DNA from: Macrotis lagotis
Lineage: Eukaryota > Chordata > Mammalia > Peramelemorphia > Peramelidae
Length of the DNA stretch: 64,000 nt
NCBI RefSeq assembly: GCF_037893015.1
Contig: NC_133666.1
Location: 622,672,148 to 622,736,147 of the forward strand
Reading direction: 5' to 3'
The notes under the pieces: generated by a model
The model's database searches: none
Told to the model about the DNA's origin: nothing
What the model saw: the letters and a program-made list of their open reading frames with translations, nothing else
In this document: in pieces, positions 58,057 through 64,000 of the stretch
Position numbering within the stretch: the stretch's first letter is position 1
How the letters are laid out: every line of letters starts with the position of its first letter
Translations under genes and position numbers: made by a program

Positions 58057-58746
58057 TTGTGAGGGGCTGGGATTGGAAGGCCTGCCCAGGACCACAGGGC
58101 CAGGTGGATTCTGGGCCTAAGGGGTGGTATGGGGGCTCAAGGCTTCTTGGTCCCAGGACCAGGGATCTGTCTGCTGCGCCACTCAGCGACCCTACAGCAG
58201 AGTCAGAGTGAAAGGAGAGAGAAAATAGAGTACATGGTAGTGGAGAAATAAGAAAGGAGGGAGTTGCGATCAGCAATGGCAATGGTGGAAAAATATGGAA
58301 ATAACTTTTGTGATGGACTTATCATAAAGAATGAGATCCACCCATGACAGAGTTGTTGGTGTTGGAACAAAGACTCAAGCACATTTTTTGTTATGATTTT
58401 TGGGGGAGGGTGCAGGGCAAGTAGGGCTGGATGGCCTGCCTGGGGCCACATAGCGGGGTGATCTTTGGGTGTCTGGGGCTGGATTTGGACCCAGGTGCTC
58501 CTGGCTCAAGGGCCAATGCTCTGTCTGTCACCCAGCCACCCCTACTATTATTACTATTTTATTTTATTTTGGGTCTTTTTTTTCTTTCTTTCTTTCTTTT
58601 TTTTTGCAGGGCAGTGGGGATTGGGTGGCTTGCATGTCACACAGCTGGGTGACACACAGTGTTGGGTTTACGAGGTTGGATGTGGACTCGGGTGCTCGTG
58701 GCTCCAGGGCTGTTGCTTCGTCCATTGCGCCACCTGGCCATACCTA
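58057..58746 (-). repeat. Three antisense SINE modules of HAL1 copy B
   Basis: On the minus strand each starts with a tRNA-SINE head: 'gtcgctgagtggcgcagcag' (module 1), 'gtggctgggtgacagacaga' (module 2), 'ggccaggtggcgcaatggac' (module 3). Each ends with an 'ccctgcaaaaa'- or 'cctgcaccctccccc'-type tail. All are GC-richer than free WSINE1 copies and differ from one another, so they are three separate captures, not a tandem copy. The same three occur in copies A and A2. Confidence 0.8.
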
Positions 58747-59484
58747 CAATTATTACTATTATTATTTTTTTATTTTAATTTTTTTCCTCTCCCCTTTACT
58801 TTTTTCGCCCAAACAAGTCTATCTATATTCATGGGGGAGGAGGAGGGGTATTTTGTTTACTTGTAAACAAGAATATTTTATTAATGTAAAAAAAACATAT
58901 GTACAAAATGAGAATAAAAAAAATTAAAAAAAAAAAAAGAAAGAAATCATGAGGGACAGGATTTCAGAAAAGCCTGGAAAGACTTGCATGAATTGTTGCT
59001 AAATGAAATTCGCAGAACCAGAAGAACATTATGTATACTAATAACATGGGGTGACAAACAACTATGATGGGCTTGTTTATTTCAGCAGAACAATAATCAA
59101 ATAAAACTTTAGGGGATTTGTGACAGAGAATAACACCTATATCCAGAGAAGGAACTGTGGAGTTTAAACGAAGACCAAAGCTCATTATCTTCAATTTCTA
59201 AAAGTTGTCTTTTATATTATGTAATTTTGTTATCTCTAAGGGTTTTTTTCTTCCTTTTGGATCTACTTCTTCTCTCAAAACATGTTCAGTTTTAGTCTGT
59301 GTTTAGCATGGTTACAAATGTAAAGCCTGTATCAGATTGCTTTCTTTTGGAGGGGGGTGGGGGAAGGAACTGACAGAGAGAAATGTTTAAATTCAAAGCC
59401 TTGCCAAAAAGAAAAAGATTGGTAAAAACTATCATTGTATGTAGTTGGAAAAATAAATGAAATATTTTATAATAATAATTAAAA

Positions 59485-60300
59485 AAAACAGGATTGACCA
59501 AATGGTAAAACAGGTAAAAATCTCACTGAAGAAAATAATTCCTTAAACATTGGAATTGAACAGATGGAAAATGATGACTCCACAAATTATTAGAGAAATA
59601 ATAAAACCAATTTTTAAAAATGAAAAATAGAAGAAAGTGAAATATCTCACTGAAAAACAAACAAATAACTTAGAAAAATAGATTTAGGAGACATAATTTA
59701 AGAATTATTCAATGGTAGTCCATCAAAGCCTGAAAGTAAATAAATAATTAAATAAACAAACAAACTAATTAATTAATTAGTGAGAAATAAATAAATAGCC
59801 TAAAGCATATTTCAATAAATTATAAAGGCTAATTGCTTATATATCTTAGAATTAGAGGGTAAAATAGAAATTGAAAGAATCCACTAATCTCCATCTCAAA
59901 GAGATGCCACAATGAAAGCTCCCAGGAATATTGTAGCCAAATTCCCAAACTCTTGGGACAAGGGGAAAATGTTATAAGCAATCAGACAGAAATACTTCAG
60001 ATGCCATGGATCTACATTCAGAATCACACAAGATTTAGCAGCTACCATGTTAAAGGAAAAGAGGGTTTAGAATATGGGATTCCAACAGAATATGGAGTTA
60101 GGATTACCATGAAGAGTAGCCTACCAAACAAAAATGAATATTGTCCTTCAGGGAAAAATGGATATTTAATGAAATAGAGGACATCCAAGTCTATGAAAAG
60201 ACCGGAACTGAAAAGAAAATTTGATATCAAACACAAGATTCAAGAGAGGCATAAAAAAGAATATATTGTAGAACTGGAAACAATATGGAAAGGTTAAAAA
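59485..60300 (+). mobile_element. Old HAL1 ORF1 fragment
   Basis: Coiled-coil to C-terminal ORF1 words in order: 'aataattccttaaacattgg', 'gtgaaatatctcactgaaaa', 'ttagaattagagggtaaaat', 'cccaggaatattgtagccaa', 'gaaaaatggatatttaatga'. A short AATAAATA-rich insertion sits near 59740-59810. Frames are broken. Confidence 0.68.
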
Positions 60301-61195
60301 CCTTTGTAAAGTGACCCTTGTGGTTTACCTTTATGGAGATGACCCTAGTTTTCTTCTTTCTGATGATAGCTCTTTCATGCTAGAATACATATCCAGAGAT
60401 TAATCATGTAAAATAAAACATGTTCCCATTAATAGCAGCTATCTGCTATTTGTGTATGTAACTATAGAGAAAAGGAGACCATTTGACAATGTTCCTTTGT
60501 GGCCCAGAATATTAACATGCACAAGTGTATTAGATAATATTGTACTATGATTATAGAAGCACCAGGAAAGTGCATTCCCCATAAATATTACCTATATTTT
60601 GGTTTTTATTTTCCTTTTGTTTTTTTACCATTAGATACCCATTCATTTAATTAGAAAATAACTGTTTCCTTTAATAAATGATCCTATGAGAATATTGTTA
60701 ATAAAACAACATTCATTTATAGCTTAATGTGAATTGACTTATTCAGCCAGATATTTTCTTAATAAATAACTGCAATGGATATCTAAGAAATCAGATATTT
60801 TGTTGTGGTAAGGAAACTCAAAGAAAGGATAAATTTTTTAGAACATGAGGAAGTATTGCCTTAGTAATATTGTGAATATTTGAGTGGGGCTATTGAGCAG
60901 TCAAAAAGACCATTTGAAAATGCAAGGTGTCTAAGATGTCATCAAAGACAAAGTTTACCTTCCCTCTGCATTTTCCATAATTCTGTAAAGTTTTTTGGCA
61001 CATAAAATAATAGATACATAATCCCAAGTAGAGGAATATATTGACTAAAAAGGAAACATGAAAAGGCAGAGGGGAAATATCATTAGCATGTAGATTCCAT
61101 AACTAAATTTTTTGTTTGATGATCTCAAAACCCAAGATGCTGAATTCTCATAAAAATCAAGTATGGATCACTGTCATTTTGGGAATGGAAAAGGA
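60301..61195. other. No gene seen; unique AT-rich DNA
   Basis: No repeat consensus or exon signal recognised on either strand. Confidence 0.5.
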
Positions 61196-61570
61196 AAATT
61201 TGGGAGATGGAGCCAAGATAGCAAAGTAGAGGCAGCAACTCAGTCGAACTCTCCTAATATTTCCCTACAAATAAATTTAAAATAATAGTCAAGCTGAATT
61301 CTGGAATGACAAAACCAATAAAACTTCAGGGTGAGATATTTTTCCAGTCCTAAATAATTTAGGAGATTGACAAGAAAGGTCAGTAACAGAGAGATAGGAT
61401 TCTAGCCTGAAACATTCTTTGCAACAACACTGGCAGTGGTCCTTAGAGGTAAAAACAATAGCAGCAGCAGCATTCAGAATCCTCAGCACAGCGCAGAAAA
61501 GACGTTAGACAGTCAGAAGGAGATGAAAGGGAAGTATTTGTTGGCACCAGACATAGGACCTCACCTTGTA
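61196..61570 (+). mobile_element. L1/HAL1-type 5' end fragment
   Basis: 'gggagatggagccaagatag' 'caaagtagaggcagc' begins like the 'gg-gg-gccaagatgg' 5' ends of the HAL1 copies, followed by 5'-UTR-like sequence. It breaks off before ORF1. Confidence 0.6.
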
Positions 61571-61589
61571 TAGCAACTTCATTGCTTAT

Positions 61590-62420
61590 AATTGTTTTCC
61601 TTCATTCTTAAAAAGAACAAAACATGATATTGATATGTTGGGAACAAGATATAATGGATCCAAGCTTGTAAGACTTTATTAAAGGTCAGGCAATAATAGT
61701 CCATATAAATATTTGAAGTAGAGATATGTTTAAATTTGCACATTCATATTTCTTTTGATCTACTGCTACTTTGCTCAGAGTATAGCACCTTCTTTGATAC
61801 AGGCACATCATGCAGGATTGTCTTCCCTTAATGTGTCCCATGTCTTGCAATCAATTCCAAAGTTCCTCAGAAACATCTTGAGAGTGTCCTTCTATCACTT
61901 CTTCTGAACTCTATTTAAGTGCTTGCCTTGTGTGAGTTCTCTGTAAAATAGGTTTTTAGGCAAATAAATTTTCAGCATTCAAACAACATGACCAGTCTGT
62001 CAGAGTTGTGATCTCTGCAGTAGAGTTTGAGTAACAGTTTAACTCAAGGAAGGACTTCAGTGTCCAAGATCTTATCTTGCCAGATGATCTCATAATTTTC
62101 CTAAGACAATTCAAATGGAAATGATTCAGTTTTCTGGCATGGCACTGATATACTATTTGGATATACATACAACAATGAGGTCAGCACCGTGGCTGCCCAA
62201 TATCTCTTCTCTACCACACTTTCTTTCAGAGGCTCATAAACACTGAGCTAGCTTTGGAATTGGGTGTATCATTCTCATCATCTACATGGACATTCCTGCA
62301 GGTATATTGTCACAGTAAGTGAACTTATTCAAAGCATTCAAATTATCTCCACAGCACCTGCCTCAACAACTTTATGGCCATTGGAACAAATTGTTCTCAT
62401 CCGCCAATTCTGTTGGAGGG
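61590..62420 (-). repeat. Unassigned interspersed repeat
   Basis: The segment reads like a moderately old repeat with phrases such as 'tcctcagaaacatcttgaga', 'cttgccttgtgtgagttctc' and 'caaacaacatgaccagtctg'. I recognise these as a recurrent mammalian/marsupial interspersed unit but cannot name the family. No open frame of note. Strand is a guess. Confidence 0.4.
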
Positions 62421-62459
62421 AGAATATATATAAACTCAGTTAGGTGTAGAAAGTTATCT

Positions 62460-62603
62460 TATGGGGCAGCTAGATAGCACAGTGAATAGAGCATTGGCCC
62501 TATAGTCAGGAGGATCTGAGTTCAAATTTAGTCTCAGACACTTAATAATTACCTAGCTATCTTTACCTTGGGCAAGTCACTTAACCCCATTGCCTTGTAA
62601 AAA
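62460..62603 (+). mobile_element. WSINE1-type SINE
   Basis: 'ggggcagctagatagcacag', 'atagtcaggaggatctgagt', 'cttaataattacctagctat', 'cacttaaccccattgccttg', with a short insertion in the second half. Confidence 0.88.
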
Positions 62604-62605
62604 TG

Positions 62606-62678
62606 AAGAAGGAGGAGGAGGAGGAGGAGGAGGAAAAGGAGAAGGAGAAGAAAGAAGAAGAAAGAAGAAGAAGAAATC
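62606..62678. repeat. (GGA)n/(GAA)n purine tract at the SINE tail
   Basis: About 70 bp of GGA/GAA/AGA triplets continue the A-rich SINE tail. It probably grew from the tail. Confidence 0.9.
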
Positions 62679-62689
62679 TATCATCCCTT

Positions 62690-63500
62690 TTTTGTCAAAG
62701 CAACTTTAAATGAAGCCTCAAAACAAAACCTAAAGTGACAGAATCCCAACAAAAGCAGTGAAAAAAGTTTTCAACTCAAGATGACAAGGAGATACTTTAG
62801 TAAAAGTCTTTCTCATGTGGGTACAGGGAGAGTTTAGCCAGCATATACAGGAGAGTTGGAAGCTCTCCTAGCCACAGCACAGATTGGATCTGGACCCAGC
62901 AACCTAGGTATAGCAGGCCAACAGTGAGGGTCCCAACCCCAGTTCAGGAGACAAAGTTTGGATCCCAGGGATATTGAGGCAACAAGTTTGACTGGGTTGG
63001 GATATCCTAAAGCAGGAAACAAACCACTAACACCTGAACCAACATTGACAGCACTATAGGCAAGTGATAAGTCAAGAATCAGAGTCCCAGCCCCAGCACA
63101 ATAAGCTTGGGACTGTGCCCTCTTTGCCCAGGAGCAGAGTTCAACTATCAAAATGAACCAAAAAAAAAAAAAACCTTACAAAAAAGTGTAAACCATAACA
63201 GTCTACTTTTCTGATAGGGACAATAAAAACATCATCTCAGAAGAGGAAAACAGTGACAAAATTATGTGTGAAGCCTCAAAGGGGTTTCTGAATTAGTCTC
63301 AAATCCAAAAAGATGTCTTCAAAGAGTTCAAAAACAACAAAACCAAAGAAGAGAAGAAGAAAAATAGAGAAAAGAAATGAGATTCCTGCAGGAAAGTTTT
63401 GAAAAGATGACTGTTAAAAATAATACCTTTAAAAGTAAAACTGGCCAAATGGAAAAAGAAATCAACTCCTTTAAAAGTTAAAATGGTTGAGCAGCTAGGG
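62690..63500 (+). mobile_element. L1/HAL1 5' UTR and ORF1 N-terminal debris
   Basis: 5'-UTR-like sequence at 62750-63120, then ORF1-like coding words: 'gacaataaaaacatcatctc', 'agaggaaaacagtgacaaaa', 'gtaaaactggccaaatggaa' and 'aaagaaatcaactccttta'. This is a different ORF1 subfamily from copies A and B. No intact frame. Confidence 0.55.
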
Positions 63501-63511
63501 AATAATTCACA

Positions 63512-64000
63512 GACTTCCGGGCAAGATGGCTAAGAGAAACTAGGCACTGTGCTAAGCTTTCTGGTTTCCCCTCAGAATTAATATGAATCAAGTCTCTTAA
63601 CAGAATTCAAATCCACAAAATCCAGAAAGAGCAAAAGAGAAGAACATCTACCAACAAGGTCTTTCTCAGGGAAACATGGTTGAACCAGAGGCAGAAAGCC
63701 AGAGCAGGTGGCTTGGAACAGCATGGAAGCTTTGGCTTTGTGAGAAAGCAGGAGAGCTCCAGCAAGGCAGCTAGACATCAATCTGGTCAGCTCCATTGAC
63801 CTGGAAGACCAGGACCTTGAGCCCCTTGCCTTCAGTGGAGTCCCTGTGTTCCCAGTTGAGCCCCCCCCCCCTCCTCCCATCCCTATGAGAGAAAGGGACT
63901 CTTCCCAGAACAAATACAGTAACCACCTCACTACCCCCACGCCCAGGCTCAAGTGTGGGCAGCAGTTCTCTTTTAGTACTGAGATAAACTAAATAGCCCA
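63512..64000 (+). mobile_element. L1-type 5' UTR, continuing past the window end
   Basis: 'acttccgggcaagatggcta' at 63517 resembles an L1 5' start, followed by GC-richer 5'-UTR-like sequence. It includes a C-run at about 63860-63870. The coding part would lie beyond 64000. Confidence 0.5.

Larger units (their letters stand above)
55705..58940 (+). mobile_element. HAL1 copy B, full length, intact ORF1, three antisense SINE modules
   Basis: A 3.24-kb element: 5' end 'gagggggtggagccaagatg', GC-rich 5' UTR with several CpGs (to 56457), ORF1 56458-57570, 3' region with SINE modules at 58057-58195, 58399-58546 and 58597-58746, A-rich tail to 58940. It carries perfect 11-bp target repeats. There is no reverse transcriptase or endonuclease sequence, which defines the half-L1 class. 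The perfect repeats and open ORF1 mark it as the youngest copy in the window. Confidence 0.9.
55196..59480 (+). mobile_element. L1 3' fragment split by HAL1 copy B
   Basis: ORF2 tail at 55196-55704 (…GDIPFDPAIPLLGLYPEEI…, …NWKLRGCPSTGEWLNKL…) resumes at 58941-59480 with the terminal coding words, 3' UTR and A-rich end. The halves join across an 11-bp target repeat, AAGAAATCATG (55694-55704 and 58941-58951). Confidence 0.85.

Noticed and set aside
63578..63952. A 124-codon minus-strand frame
   Set aside because: It is antisense to an L1-type 5' UTR with a homopolymer C run. No domain or splice context.

Overview
The window is mammalian nuclear DNA, AT-rich and dense in retrotransposons, and almost certainly marsupial. 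The main evidence is a tRNA-derived SINE that recurs at least ten times. It has a 'gcagctaggtggc' head, a 'ctgtgtggccttgggcaag' body and a 'ccttgcaaaaa' tail, and matches what I know of WSINE1/MAR1-type marsupial SINEs. The rest is marsupial-style L1, ORF1-only half-L1 (HAL1) elements, RTE-type LINE pieces, old L2 and MIR. The WSINE1 flavour suggests an Australian lineage, but species cannot be fixed from the sequence. No bacterial-type genes, operons, tRNA genes or CRISPR arrays were seen.

Layout. 0-14 kb is stacked L1/HAL1/RTE with a small retroviral-looking piece (about 6.16-7.15 kb). 14-21 kb is mostly old or unique sequence, with microsatellites, a local duplication and a remnant (18.4-19.3 kb) paralogous to 47.7-48.2 kb. 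21-26 kb holds an L1 reverse-transcriptase fragment and an antisense HAL1. 29.8-30.7 kb carries two exons of a MOG/butyrophilin-like immunoglobulin gene. Two further phase-compatible exons lie at 35.9 and 47.8 kb. In-frame stops make this gene a pseudogene. Inside its intron, a SINE (31.1-35.0 kb) is split by a 3.6-kb defective endogenous retrovirus (31,327-34,900). That provirus has paired LTRs, a tRNA-Trp-type primer binding site, gag-like and integrase remnants, and a broken env whose transmembrane part looks alpharetrovirus-like. 38.5-46.5 kb is an old HAL1 carrying a younger full-length HAL1 plus a truncated one. 48.6-49.6 kb is L2. 50.6-53.3 kb is old HAL1/L1. 55.7-58.9 kb is a young full-length HAL1 with an intact ORF1, inserted in an L1. 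59-64 kb is more LINE/SINE debris.

Two stories stand out. First, the HAL1 copies form a series. Old copies have no SINE in the 3' region, one copy (2.2-4.9 kb) has one antisense SINE module, and the three youngest (40.6, 43.8 and 55.7 kb) share three antisense SINE modules at the same positions. This implies that a LINE-dependent element captured SINEs stepwise and then amplified with them. Second, a decayed MOG/BTN-like gene and a paralogous fragment 29 kb upstream suggest a tandem immunoglobulin-superfamily cluster opened up by retroelements. All repeat family names and boundaries are from reading by eye, not from alignment or database search.
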